NCBI GenBank assembly: GCA_009711615.1
Contig: VENI01000005.1
Coordinates: 603,707 to 667,706 of the forward strand
Reading direction: 5' to 3'
Source: Bacillota bacterium
GTDB lineage: Bacteria; Bacillota; Desulfotomaculia; Desulfotomaculales; Desulfohalotomaculaceae
Length of the DNA: 64,000 bases
Part shown: positions 8,336 through 16,545 of the stretch, in pieces
How the letters are laid out: every line of letters begins with the position of its first letter
Position numbering within the stretch: the first letter of the stretch is position 1
Position numbers and translations under genes: made by a program
Notes under the pieces: model-generated
The model's database searches: none
What the model was told of the DNA's origin: nothing
Seen by the model: only the letters and a program-made list of their open reading frames with translations

Positions 8336-8609
8336 AAAAAAATCGCCCCTGTATAATACAGGGGCGATTTTGCTCGCGGTACCACCCTAATTTAACCACA
8401 ATAAATATATGGCTCTCTTGACGGGTAACGGCGGTTTTTCGCCGGCGGAACTTACTATTTTTTCAGTTCGCAGCTTCTGGGTGGCCTGGATTTATTTCTT
8501 GCCACCGGGCTTACACCATCCCCGGTTCGCTGAGGGAGAAACGTGTCCTTATTCCCAATCATCACTTTTTAATAATGATGTTTAAATTTTCACTTTCCTA
8601 TATTAGAGC
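8336..8609 (-). promoter_or_regulatory. T-box leader, specifier probably GCC (alanine)
   Basis: The canonical T-box AGGGTGGTACCGCG is read on the minus strand at 8376-8389, followed by the terminator hairpin AATCGCCCCTG/CAGGGGCGATT (8341-8369) and a U run. The distal stem-I hairpin ACCGGG/CCCGGT with ATGGTG precedes it. Aligning the 3' side of stem I (GCCACCCAGAAGCTGCG before AACTGAA) to the usual specifier-ACC pattern puts GCC, an alanine codon, in the specifier position. Binding of uncharged tRNA-Ala would favour antitermination and expression of alaR-alaT. T-box identity is certain; the specifier assignment is from manual alignment. Confidence 0.9.
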
Positions 8610-8638
8610 AGTATAGCAAAGGTACGGGGTTCTGTCAA
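8610..8638 (-). promoter_or_regulatory. Sigma-A-type promoter of the T-box operon
   Basis: TTGACA at 8633-8638 and TATACT at 8610-8615, with a 17-bp spacer, lie immediately upstream of the T-box leader on the minus strand. Confidence 0.8.
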
Positions 8639-8642
8639 TAAC

Positions 8643-10037
8643 TTACATTGTCAAACGTCCTTCTGGGGTATCCACCAGCATCATTACTTTTTCCCGTTTG
8701 CCGGTATCAGCATTAACGTAGACCATGAAGGTGTTTTGATTAATATCGCCTACGAATTCCCAGCACAGAGCTTCTTCGGTATTAGGTAGCGGAATTACAG
8801 CCTGTCTGGTGGTTCTTACTTTCATGTGTTCATTCAGAGTGTTTTGGGCTTCTTCTTTACTTATTTTGGGTTTTCCAAATTCTCTATCTTCTTTATGGTT
8901 CATCCAATATTGAGCTGCATCAAACCCTAATATTTGACCTTTATCTAGAGCAACCGTACATTTTACTTGATCCGGGTAGATCATTATATCATCCATTTTG
9001 CTGGCAAATTGGATTGTTACCATGTCACCTCGTTTTTGGAAGAATGTGTCTTGCATGTTTTCGTATCCACGCTCTGCCAAAAACTGCTTAGCTTTTTCTG
9101 TGGCTTCTTCTACTGTCATACCACCGGGACCTACTTCTCTACTGCCTAGATACCAAATTACTTTACCACCTTGCATGCTAACGTCACAGTTGAATTTTGC
9201 CCGGTTGTTGTTGGCGTTGTCGTTATCATTATCATTATTATCGTTATTTCGAGGAACCAGCTGCACAGTGTAGGCACCAATGCGCCCTTTGTTCTTACCA
9301 GCAACTTTTGCAGTATAGTCTCTATTGTTAACATCTACAAAGTTAATTGCTATTTGTTTTGCTTTTTCGGCAGAAATTTTATCTCCTTTTAAAGCTTCTG
9401 GCTTCCGCTTTTCCAAGTGATCTGAAAATGGACCGTCGTATATTAATGTGGGATATGTCTGCATGTTTTTATTTATGGATTCAAAGTCACGGGCTGCCCC
9501 CGCCCCTTGGCCCTTTTCAATATCTTTCTTAGCCCCGGCTTGTAGTTCACTCATTGTTAATTTGCCATCTATCAGCCGGGATTCCATATCGTTTAAGTCT
9601 TTGTTCAGGCTAGATGCCTGTCTGTATAAACGATTTAAAGTATTCCAATGCTGCTCTTTAAGTTCCTCACTGTCTACAACTTCTCTTGAGATGGTATAAG
9701 CATAGTCACCAACTTGAGCTAAAAATTTTGCTGTCCTCTCTGTGAGCGCCGATGAAACCGGTAGTTGGGTTAGATTTTCCTGTGCCATGTCAGAACGGAG
9801 CCATATTTCTGAGAAGATTGCTGCGTCCTCTCCTTGACCACTGGCCACTAGGCTTTTTGCCAGGGATGTTTCCAAATTGTTAACATGAGCCTTTGTGTTA
9901 AAGAATGCCATTTGGTATTTATTATTTAGAAGTACTTCTAGGTCTTGACGGGCCTCATATTGGCGGTAACCCCAAAAGCCTACCGCTGCTATTAAAGCTA
10001 CGCTTAGTAGAGCAACTGCACCAATTCTTTTATTCAC
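8643..10037 (-). CDS. ypeB: Germination protein YpeB
   Basis: The 464-residue protein has an N-terminal membrane anchor (residues about 5-23), a helical N-terminal domain, and C-terminal PepSY-like domains. YpeB is needed to place and stabilise the cortex-lytic enzyme SleB in the spore. It lies 17 bases after sleB in the usual sleB-ypeB pair. An oddity is a low-complexity Asn/Asp run near residues 265-278 (NNDNNDNDNDNANNN), encoded by GTT/ATT-rich triplets at about 9209-9248 and probably a flexible linker. The end of the gene abuts the promoter of the T-box operon. Confidence 0.92.
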   Translation of the reverse strand: MNKRIGAVALLSVALIAAVGFWGYRQYEARQDLEVLLNNKYQMAFFNTKAHVNNLETSLAKSLVASGQGEDAAIFSEIWLRSDMAQENLTQLPVSSALTERTAKFLAQVGDYAYTISREVVDSEELKEQHWNTLNRLYRQASSLNKDLNDMESRLIDGKLTMSELQAGAKKDIEKGQGAGAARDFESINKNMQTYPTLIYDGPFSDHLEKRKPEALKGDKISAEKAKQIAINFVDVNNRDYTAKVAGKNKGRIGAYTVQLVPRNNDNNDNDNDNANNNRAKFNCDVSMQGGKVIWYLGSREVGPGGMTVEEATEKAKQFLAERGYENMQDTFFQKRGDMVTIQFASKMDDIMIYPDQVKCTVALDKGQILGFDAAQYWMNHKEDREFGKPKISKEEAQNTLNEHMKVRTTRQAVIPLPNTEEALCWEFVGDINQNTFMVYVNADTGKREKVMMLVDTPEGRLTM

Positions 10038-10054
10038 TAATATCCCTCCCTATG

Positions 10055-10810
10055 TTATATTCCAAAGACGTGATCACCAAATTGTCCGGTAATGGTTCTA
10101 CTCCAAATCCACTTAGATACAGGTTTGTATGGGTTCCAGAAGAACAGTGCACCACCGGTTGGGTCATAACCGGCTATAGCTTCTCTGGCCGCCTTTACGG
10201 TTTCATCTGATACAGCCCTGTTATATTGCCCATTACTAACCGATTCAAAGGCTAATGGTTGGTATACTACACCCGAAAGAGTGTCAGGAAACTTGGGACT
10301 GTCAACCCTGTTAAGCATAACCGCTCCCACGGCCACTTTCCCTATGTAGGGTTCGTCTTCTGCTTCACCAGCTATCACTTTTGCCAGTAGCCATTCGTCT
10401 CCACGACTTACATTAGTACGACTTGTATCCTTTTTTTCTTGGTTGCCACCCTGGTTCTGGGCCACATTTTGATTGGCTTCGGCATAGGTTGGATTAAAGC
10501 CGAGGGCTTTCCAGGTATTTTGCCCTATTACCCCGTCAACATTTAAACCGTTTTTTGCCTGAAAATTTTTAACTGCTTGGAATGTGTCTGGACCATATAT
10601 TCCATCTACAATTCCATCATAATAACCCCAATTACTTAGCTTTACCTGGGCATTAATTACATCATCGCCCCGGCTACCCCAGTAAAGGGTTTTATCTTGT
10701 GCATCGGCTATGTCTAAAAACATGGAAACGCTGGCCAATGCCACGGTAACCAGTAATACGCCGATTACCATCTTCCATCGTGCTTTGAACAAATTAATCA
10801 TATTTATCAC
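10055..10810 (-). CDS. sleB: Spore cortex-lytic enzyme SleB
   Basis: The 251-residue protein has a signal/anchor segment (about 13-33), a peptidoglycan-binding domain (about 44-107, GDDVINAQVKLSNWGYYDG, then DGIYGPDTFQAVKNFQ), and a Hydrolase_2 catalytic domain (about 143-251, with the likely catalytic Glu in AGEAEDEP). SleB is a lytic transglycosylase that opens the spore cortex during germination. Its operon partner ypeB follows. The start is the ATG at 10810 after GGGGTGATAAAT. This gene and ypeB are direct evidence of an endospore former. Confidence 0.93.
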   Translation of the reverse strand: MINMINLFKARWKMVIGVLLVTVALASVSMFLDIADAQDKTLYWGSRGDDVINAQVKLSNWGYYDGIVDGIYGPDTFQAVKNFQAKNGLNVDGVIGQNTWKALGFNPTYAEANQNVAQNQGGNQEKKDTSRTNVSRGDEWLLAKVIAGEAEDEPYIGKVAVGAVMLNRVDSPKFPDTLSGVVYQPLAFESVSNGQYNRAVSDETVKAAREAIAGYDPTGGALFFWNPYKPVSKWIWSRTITGQFGDHVFGI

Positions 10811-10893
10811 CCCAATTTAATTTTTTTCTAGCTTTATTTTGTCTTGTTTGGGGGGTTTTTATTTATAAAATTAGCGATTAAAGAATGTGAAAT

Positions 10894-10922
10894 ACAGAAT
10901 TCAGACGTCAAGAGTCAGAATA
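10894..10922. repeat. Short member of the AGGAGTCAG repeat family
   Basis: CAGAATTCAGACGTCAAGAGTCAGAA resembles one arm of the elements at 3293-3508 and 44803-44871 (GAATTCAG end plus GAGTCAG unit). No opposite arm is seen. It lies in the 285-base gap between cbiA and sleB, which otherwise holds only the terminator at 10935-10974. Confidence 0.4.
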
Positions 10923-10927
10923 AAAAC

Positions 10928-10974
10928 GTAAAAAAAGAGGGCGAACTCTAAATATATGTTGAGTTCTCCCTCTT
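10928..10974 (-). terminator. Intrinsic terminator after the dsr operon
   Basis: On the minus strand, AAGAGGGAGAACTC pairs with GAGTTCGCCCTCTT (10935-10974), followed by a run of seven T. It ends the ferredoxin-dsrMKC-cbiA unit about 120 bases beyond cbiA. Confidence 0.8.
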
Positions 10975-11095
10975 ATTATTTCAGTTATACGTTAAATTAT
11001 AGCATTGGGCCCGATGAATCGAGCCCCTACGGACTTTCTAGCTATATTTTTGATAACTAACTACATATCGCTGTTTATTTAACCATTCTTCATTT

Positions 11096-12523
11096 TTAAT
11101 TCTTAATGGAATTCTTGTATTCTTTAGCTATTTTAACCAGCCCTTCTGCCCATGTTGGTACTGCTAGGGCGTGTAAGTGATTATATGAGGCCAATACGTT
11201 TTTATATACTAAACCATCCTGCTGGCCATCAATGCCCCAGCCTTTTTTTACTGTATAGGCAAAATGCACTTTACTTTTATCTAGGTTAATAACTTTTGAG
11301 TTATGAAATTCATGTCCTTTTATTTTAGTACCAACCGGGAAGTACGGGTTTTGTTGACACACTTCTACTGCCATGTAACCATGACCCTGTGGCTTCTTGG
11401 TTAGTTCAACGTCGAAGGGTAATACACCAACCATTTGATGCGTTGTCTCTTGCCAGTTTATGCTGCGACCAAGGTACATTAGCCCTCCACACTCGGCATA
11501 TACTGGTAGCCCTTGTTCAATGCGCTCTTTAATTGCCGCACGTAGGCTTGTGTTTTTCTCTAACTGTTCTGCCATTACCTCTGGAAAGCCACCGCCTATA
11601 AACAGGGCATCTACATTGGGCAATTGCCGGTCATTAATAGAGTCAATGGCCACCAGTTCTGCACCCTGGTCATGTAGCGCCTCTAAGTTTTCTGGGTAGT
11701 AAAAGGTAAAGGAACGATCCTTTAGCACACCAATTAACGGCTTGTCTTCAGAACTTCCTATCTCATGTGAGCGTTTAATTGTTGGCACCGGTTGTGGCAC
11801 CGTTGTATTTACTTGTATTTCAGGTGCAGTACTTGCTACTTCCATTATTTTATCCAAGTCCAGATATTTTTCTGCTGCTTCAGCCAACATTTCCACCGCT
11901 TGGTGCAGCGACTGATCTTCTTCCGCCGGAATTAGTCCTAAATGGCGATCAGGAATGGTGTACTGACTGCCCTTTGGCATGGCACCCAGCACTGGAATAT
12001 CGCAATACTTTTCGATGGATGAACGTAGCATGTTTTCATGACGACTACGAGCCACATTGTTTAGAACTACCCCTGCAACATTAATGTCAGAATCAAAATA
12101 CTTATATCCATTTACCATGGCAGCCACACTGCGTGTCATTCTGGTACAGTTAACAACTAGAATTACTGGTGCTTTAATGGTTTTGGCAATTTCGGCAGCA
12201 CTACCGCTACCTTCTACGTCTAAACCGTCAAACAATCCCATAGCACCTTCCACAATGCTGATGCCTGCACCGTTACTGTGAGTGGCAAATGATGCTCTGA
12301 TTGTGTCCTTATCCATCAGGTGTGCATCTAAGTTACGGCATGTTCTACCGGCCACCCTGGTCAACCAACTAGGATCAATAAAGTCTGGACCCTTTTTAAA
12401 GGGTTGTACTTTAATACCGCGGGCAGTTAAGGCGGCTAATAATCCTACTGTAATTGTGGTTTTGCCGGATCTTCCTTGTGGTGCTGCAATTAATATTCTT
12501 GGTGTGTTTTGTAATTTTTGCAT
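11096..12523 (-). CDS. cbiA: Cobyrinate a,c-diamide synthase family amidase (CbiA/DsrN)
   Basis: The 475-residue protein has an N-terminal ATP-binding domain with P-loop APQGRSGKTTIT (about 13-24) and a C-terminal class I glutaminase domain with catalytic Cys in YAECGGLMYLG and partners GHEFH and NHLH. CbiA amidates cobyrinate using glutamine and ATP. Members linked to dsr genes are called DsrN and are thought to amidate siroheme for sulfite reductase. Placement just downstream of dsrC favours the DsrN role. No other cobalamin genes are in the window. Sequence alone does not separate the two roles. Confidence 0.88.
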   Translation of the reverse strand: MQKLQNTPRILIAAPQGRSGKTTITVGLLAALTARGIKVQPFKKGPDFIDPSWLTRVAGRTCRNLDAHLMDKDTIRASFATHSNGAGISIVEGAMGLFDGLDVEGSGSAAEIAKTIKAPVILVVNCTRMTRSVAAMVNGYKYFDSDINVAGVVLNNVARSRHENMLRSSIEKYCDIPVLGAMPKGSQYTIPDRHLGLIPAEEDQSLHQAVEMLAEAAEKYLDLDKIMEVASTAPEIQVNTTVPQPVPTIKRSHEIGSSEDKPLIGVLKDRSFTFYYPENLEALHDQGAELVAIDSINDRQLPNVDALFIGGGFPEVMAEQLEKNTSLRAAIKERIEQGLPVYAECGGLMYLGRSINWQETTHQMVGVLPFDVELTKKPQGHGYMAVEVCQQNPYFPVGTKIKGHEFHNSKVINLDKSKVHFAYTVKKGWGIDGQQDGLVYKNVLASYNHLHALAVPTWAEGLVKIAKEYKNSIKN

Positions 12524-12548
12524 TAGCCATCCCTGCCTTTCTAATTAA

Positions 12549-12701
12549 TTCAGGAGTTAGGAGTTAGTAGTTAGGAGTTTACTTAATTGCTCTTTTTTAC
12601 CACTCTTGCCATGCTTTACGATATTTCAAATATTTCCTGCCGCTTCATAAAACATTAAAATGTTTTTAATTCTAACTCCTATCTCCTAGCTCCTCAATTC
12701 T
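12549..12701. repeat. Empty AGGAGTTAG-arm element between dsrC and cbiA
   Basis: The left arm at about 12549-12580 reads CAGGAGTTAGGAGTTAGTAG; the right arm at about 12668-12701 reads CTAACTCCTATCTCCTAGCT. They are inverted around roughly 90 bases with no recognisable coding. It belongs to the same family as 500-932. It sits inside the dsr operon and separates dsrC from cbiA. Confidence 0.65.
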
Positions 12702-12716
12702 GTTTTTAGAAAAGTA

Positions 12717-12745
12717 CACCCCCACCAAGTTGCTTGGTGAGGGTG
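12717..12745 (-). terminator. Strong hairpin directly after dsrC
   Basis: CACCCTCACCAAG pairs with CTTGGTGGGGGTG on the minus strand around a three-base loop, followed by TACTTTTCTA. The T run is short, so it may be a partial terminator or an mRNA 3'-end stabiliser that raises dsrC relative to cbiA. Confidence 0.65.
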
Positions 12746-12766
12746 GAAATTTGTTCTGAACCTGAG

Positions 12767-13084
12767 TTATACACAACCAGTTGGCTTTGGAAGGCCAGCT
12801 ACTTTACAAGCACCCTTAGCAGGGCCGGTTGGGAACAACTGATAGATTTGCTTCAGGCTAAAACCAGTTTCTTTGCAAAGCTTACGGATCATTGGAGCAA
12901 TACCAAACTGGAAGAAGTAGTCACGCAGGTAGTTAATAAGCTTCCAGTGTTCTTCGGTCAACTCTTCAATACCTTCTTCTTTTGCAAAATAGTGAGCTGC
13001 TTCTTCTGTCCACTGATCAGTGTTTACTAAGAAACCATCCTCATCAAGTTCAATTGTTTGCCCATTTACCTCAATATTTGGCAT
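12767..13084 (-). CDS. dsrC: DsrC sulfur-carrier protein
   Basis: The 105-residue protein begins MPNIEVNGQTIELDEDGFLV and ends with the DsrC C-terminal arm GPAKGACKVAGLPKPTGCV. Both redox cysteines are present, spaced CX10C, with the last one penultimate. Full DsrC, unlike TusE, has both cysteines; it accepts sulfite sulfur from DsrAB as a trisulfide that DsrMK is thought to reduce. ATG at 13084 gives the family length; GGAGG lies 11 bases upstream. A strong hairpin precedes the gene and another follows it. Confidence 0.95.
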   Translation of the reverse strand: MPNIEVNGQTIELDEDGFLVNTDQWTEEAAHYFAKEEGIEELTEEHWKLINYLRDYFFQFGIAPMIRKLCKETGFSLKQIYQLFPTGPAKGACKVAGLPKPTGCV

Positions 13085-13118
13085 ATCGGGGGACACCTCC
13101 ATATGTTTTTTATTACTT

Positions 13119-13150
13119 GCGGTGTTGCATTCGAGTGAATACAACACCGC
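13119..13150 (-). other. Intercistronic hairpin between dsrK and dsrC
   Basis: GCGGTGTTGTATTC pairs with GAATGCAACACCGC through about 14 bp around a four-base loop, about 35 bases before the dsrC start. There is no T run, so an mRNA-processing or 5'-stabilising role for dsrC is more likely than termination. This is inferred from structure. Confidence 0.6.
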
Positions 13151-13215
13151 ATACTAACCTATTGATATTTACCTATACCATTGTAATATATTTCAGCCAA
13201 TTATGCTAGTCCCTT

Positions 13216-14604
13216 TTACTCATTTATTGGGGGATATAAGGCTGTACCTACCAAATCAATTAAACCTTTTACTTCTACACCCAGTTTATGCTCCTCTACC
13301 ATTGGATACAGCTGTGCTTTACAGATTGAACAAGGAGCTACTAGGTAACCATCACCATTTTGGTCAATGCCAGTGGCACGTACTTGCTCTGCCTTTTTGG
13401 CTGAGAATTTGATACGCAGGTCGTACATAACCGGATCATCGTACAGGATAGCTGAACCACCACCGCAGCAGAAGTTACGCTCACGGTTTGGTGTCATTTC
13501 TCTAAAGTCACTCACACACGGTGTTAATACTTCACGAAGTTTTTCGCTAAGGTTACAAGCACGACCAAAGTTACATGGGTCATGTAACGTGGTTGGGTGG
13601 TTGTTTGCCTCAGGGTTCAACTTCAGCTGGCCAGTGCGAATATAGTGTGATGTTTCATCATGCAAGTGAACAATCGGCACCGGGATGGGACGGTCTGCCA
13701 TGCTGGGCACGTACATTTTACCTGTCCGCCATCCGTGACCACACTCACCCCATACAATTTTCTTAACTCCCAATTTAACCGCTTCGTTAAGCAATCGCAT
13801 GGTATTATGACGCATGGTGTGACGTTGGTCAAACAATAAACCAAAGTTACCCGCCTCTGCAATTTCACTGCTCATGGTCCAGTTAACTCCCAAGTAGTGG
13901 AAGAACTTGGCCGCACCCATCATGGTGTTGGGGTTGAGCAAAAAGTCTGCAGATGATGGAATATACAGCACATCTGATTCTGGTTTATCTACCGGTATTT
14001 TAATGTCTACACCGGTTTCATCTACAATTTCTTCTTCTAAAAACTCACAAGTGTCCACCAGACCTGGTTTTGGTAGGCCTGTATGGTTACCGGTGCGATA
14101 CATGGCCGCACCCACTGATGCCTGCAGCTTGGGCACCATTCCTAGCCAGTGCAACAGCTGACGTCCGGCAAAAGTTACTTCACATGTGTCAATACCAAAG
14201 GGACAAACAAGAGCACAACGACGGCACTCATTACACTGGTAAAAGTATGAATACATTTTATTAATTGTATCCAACGACAGTGGCTCAGCGCCAACTAAAC
14301 CGCCAAACAGTTTACCCTCAACAGTATATGCAGCTTTCCAGGCTTTCCTAAATAAGTCTGCCCGGTTTGTTGGAATATTATTGGGATCCTTTGTACCTAA
14401 ATAAGTGTGACAGTTCTCTGCACAATGACCACACTTAGTGCATGATTCCATGGCCAACATAAGTGGACGATATTTTTCCACTAAATATTTTAAGTGTTTA
14501 AGCGCCTCTTCAACCTTACGATCATCAGGAACGGGGTCAATGAAAAGGGCACGCATTTCAGAATCGTTAGCTTTACCTGGTGCTTTGTATTTGTTTTCAG
14601 CCAT
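13216..14604 (-). CDS. dsrK: DsrK, heterodisulfide-reductase-like iron-sulfur subunit
   Basis: The 462-residue cytoplasmic subunit has two ferredoxin [4Fe-4S] motifs (C55-C58-C61-C65, and C124-C127-C130-C134 followed by P) and an HdrD/HdrB-type CCG domain with CNFGRAC, the paired cysteines in NFCCGGG, and APCSICK. It forms the catalytic part of the DsrMK membrane complex, which passes menaquinol electrons toward the DsrC trisulfide. It starts three bases after dsrM. No dsrJ, O or P is found, as is usual in Gram-positive sulfate reducers. Confidence 0.93.
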   Translation of the reverse strand: MAENKYKAPGKANDSEMRALFIDPVPDDRKVEEALKHLKYLVEKYRPLMLAMESCTKCGHCAENCHTYLGTKDPNNIPTNRADLFRKAWKAAYTVEGKLFGGLVGAEPLSLDTINKMYSYFYQCNECRRCALVCPFGIDTCEVTFAGRQLLHWLGMVPKLQASVGAAMYRTGNHTGLPKPGLVDTCEFLEEEIVDETGVDIKIPVDKPESDVLYIPSSADFLLNPNTMMGAAKFFHYLGVNWTMSSEIAEAGNFGLLFDQRHTMRHNTMRLLNEAVKLGVKKIVWGECGHGWRTGKMYVPSMADRPIPVPIVHLHDETSHYIRTGQLKLNPEANNHPTTLHDPCNFGRACNLSEKLREVLTPCVSDFREMTPNRERNFCCGGGSAILYDDPVMYDLRIKFSAKKAEQVRATGIDQNGDGYLVAPCSICKAQLYPMVEEHKLGVEVKGLIDLVGTALYPPINE

Positions 14605-14607
14605 GCG

Positions 14608-15417
14608 TTACACCCCCCCTGAAGTTGTTTTTCCACCGGATACAACATTGGCGGTATTTGTTGTTGCTCCAGCCTTGGCACCGGGTAAACCTGGTGCAGG
14701 TTCAACATAAGGCCGGTTGATAATCCAGCGCTCTGCAAACATGCCGAACAGATGCATCAATTTGCTGAACGGGAAGACAATTAACATCAGCTGCACCAAC
14801 AACAGGTGCAAGGTAAATAAAATGTTGCTTTGATGCAATTCCACTGGTTGGAAAGTAGCCAGTTGAATGATATAGGCTTGGGCAGTTTCATAGTGAATAC
14901 TATACTCAGGCATTAGACGCATCAAGTTACCAGCAGTAACAATACTGAGTAAAAGGAATAAGAGCAAGTAATCTGCAGGGTTGGATACATGTTTCACCTC
15001 AGTAATACTAAGGCGTCTGTACAAAAGGTAAATCAGAGTAACAAAGATTAAAATACCCATTGAAGTACCTAGTATATCCGATAATTGCTTACTTAGCTCC
15101 GGTGAAGTACCAATAAACTTGAACTGTTCACCTAAAAATGCAAAACCAACGATATGACCACCAATAATGTTAAGCAATGCAAAGTGCATTAGCCATGCAC
15201 CGGCCCATAAACTTTTGTCACCTTTGAACAAACTGCGGAATAAACCTACTTCTGCCACGTAATTAACGGCAGCACCGCTCACTGTATCAGGAGCAGGTGT
15301 TAATACAATATTATGCACAATTCTAGCGCTGGCCCACTTGCCCAGACGATACATTACACCCAGTACAAATATTGTGATTGTAATATAAGGTAAGATTTGA
15401 AAAACCAAATATTCCAC
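14608..15417 (-). CDS. dsrM: DsrM, membrane cytochrome b subunit
   Basis: This 269-residue NarI-like protein has about six membrane segments and histidines placed for b-heme (HFALLNIIGGHIVG about 74-87; HLLLVQLMLIVFPFSKLMHLFG about 203-224). DsrM oxidises menaquinol and passes electrons to DsrK. The C-terminal tail is rich in Gly, Thr and Ala. The ATG at 15417 has GGAGGTGTACCT upstream. It lies between the ferredoxin gene and dsrK. Confidence 0.92.
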   Translation of the reverse strand: MEYLVFQILPYITITIFVLGVMYRLGKWASARIVHNIVLTPAPDTVSGAAVNYVAEVGLFRSLFKGDKSLWAGAWLMHFALLNIIGGHIVGFAFLGEQFKFIGTSPELSKQLSDILGTSMGILIFVTLIYLLYRRLSITEVKHVSNPADYLLLFLLLSIVTAGNLMRLMPEYSIHYETAQAYIIQLATFQPVELHQSNILFTLHLLLVQLMLIVFPFSKLMHLFGMFAERWIINRPYVEPAPGLPGAKAGATTNTANVVSGGKTTSGGV

Positions 15418-15460
15418 AGGTACACCTCCTTGGGGTGATCCCCGAATTATTTTTTGATTT

Positions 15461-15494
15461 TGCAGGTGATGTCATTGGTTAGACAACACCTGCA
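15461..15494 (-). other. Intercistronic hairpin between ferredoxin and dsrM
   Basis: TGCAGGTG pairs with CACCTGCA on the minus strand, with inner TGTC/GACA pairs extending the stem. It has no T run. It is the first of three strong hairpins that divide the dsr operon. Confidence 0.55.
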
Positions 15495-15522
15495 TATTTA
15501 GTCATTTCCTTGGTTGCTAGCC

Positions 15523-15711
15523 TTACAGTTCTTGGATTACCGGTGCTTCGTGTGGGCAAGTTACCACACAGGTTTCACATCCCATGCAGTCAGTTTCGCT
15601 ACCTGTTACAACAGCCTTGCCATCAACCATTTCTAAAATGGCAGCCGGACAAGCATCTACACATTCTCCGCAGCCCTCGCACTTCTCAGCGTCAATTGAC
15701 ACCATGTACAT
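15523..15711 (-). CDS. Two-[4Fe-4S] ferredoxin leading the dsr operon
   Basis: This 62-residue ferredoxin has two complete clusters: C11-C14-C17 with C21, and C42-C45-C48 with C52, each last Cys followed by Pro. It is probably an electron carrier for sulfite reduction or for DsrMK, judged from its place as first gene before dsrMKC. The start is the ATG at 15711 with AGGAGG nine bases upstream. It is not DsrD, which lacks cysteines. Confidence 0.88.
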   Translation of the reverse strand: MYMVSIDAEKCEGCGECVDACPAAILEMVDGKAVVTGSETDCMGCETCVVTCPHEAPVIQEL

Positions 15712-16168
15712 GCCCCAAGACCTCCTTTATTTTTTTATTAAACATCATCCCTCCTCTTTAAGGAAGGGTTTGCTGCCTCAAATACTAATTTTACATTAAA
15801 TTCAGTTAACTAACAACAATATTCCAAAAACAATGTTCAAAAATGCACAAATAATTGATATCAAAACCCCATTCATTCTAACATAAAAAAACAAATGCCA
15901 AAAGGCACAAAGACACTTATTTTGCTTCTAAACCTTTATTCGTTGTTTCTTAAAATATTCCTTCTCTAGATAGACACTTTTTTCAGAATATACTAATGTT
16001 TCTTTTCTTCTACATACAAATAATATCATCAACTTTCTTCGACAGTAAATGAAATGATTTTTCAAATAATGTATATTTATAGAGACATAGGAAATTTTTA
16101 TTTCAAGTTGTTTAATAGAGTAGGATTTTTGATGCATCTGGAGAAACTAATAGAGGGAGGTGAGCATA
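15712..16168. promoter_or_regulatory. Divergent intergenic region with candidate dsr operon promoter
   Basis: The minus strand carries TTGTTA (15811-15816) and TAAAAT (15788-15793) with a 17-bp spacer, about 75 bases before the ferredoxin start: a plausible but imperfect sigma-A promoter. The rest of this AT-rich 457-base gap shows no good coding or RNA gene. No clear promoter for ylbF was found. Confidence 0.4.
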
Positions 16169-16522
16169 ATGACTGATGTGGACAAGTCTATAGTAGAGTT
16201 AGCTAAAAGTTTAGGAGAAGATCTTGCTGATACTGAGGAGTTTAAACAAAAGCAGGAATCAGAGGAAGTACTGCGTCAGAATGAAGAGGCTCGCAAATTG
16301 GTTAAGGAATTTAAAAACCTAAAGAATTCTTTTGAGCGTATGGAAAGGTTAGGCGCTGCATTAACCGATAAAAATCGCCAGCAGTTAAAAGACGCTGAGG
16401 AAAAAGCCATGCAGCATCCTATGGTTAAGGAATGGTACGAAAAAAGCCAAAACTTTTATGACCTAGTGATAAAGGTTAATGAAAAAATGCAAGAAATGAT
16501 GATTAATAGTACTAAAAAATGA
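16169..16522 (+). CDS. ylbF: YlbF/YmcA-family protein
   Basis: The 117-residue helical protein is charged and predicted coiled coil, with the family pattern of two long helices (EEARKLVKEFKNLKNSFERM, and KEWYEKSQNFYDLVIKVNEK-like). In Bacillus, YlbF with YmcA and YaaT forms an Fe-S complex that tunes RNase Y and phosphorelay activity. Neither partner is nearby. ATG at 16169 is chosen because GGGAGGTG at 16155-16162 would overlap the alternative GTG at 16160. Confidence 0.78.
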   Translation: MTDVDKSIVELAKSLGEDLADTEEFKQKQESEEVLRQNEEARKLVKEFKNLKNSFERMERLGAALTDKNRQQLKDAEEKAMQHPMVKEWYEKSQNFYDLVIKVNEKMQEMMINSTKK

Positions 16523-16544
16523 TGGGTTAACCCATCATTTTTTT
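16514..16544. terminator. Bidirectional terminator between ylbF and rex
   Basis: The perfect palindrome ATGATGGGTTAACCCATCAT is flanked by A and T runs, so it can stop transcription from both converging genes. It overlaps the ylbF stop codon. Confidence 0.9.
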
Positions 16545-16545
16545 A

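Noticed and set aside
8016..8390. 124-residue plus-strand ORF over alaR and the T-box
   Set aside because: Runs through the GGGGACGG repeat and the T-box terminator, antisense to alaR; no ribosome site.
12734..13030. 98-residue plus-strand ORF over dsrC
   Set aside because: Antisense shadow of dsrC, which has full family match and a ribosome site.
15928..16137. 69-residue minus-strand ORF in the gap upstream of the dsr operon
   Set aside because: No ribosome site, odd composition (Lys/Ile/Tyr-rich from AT-rich DNA) and no family resemblance.
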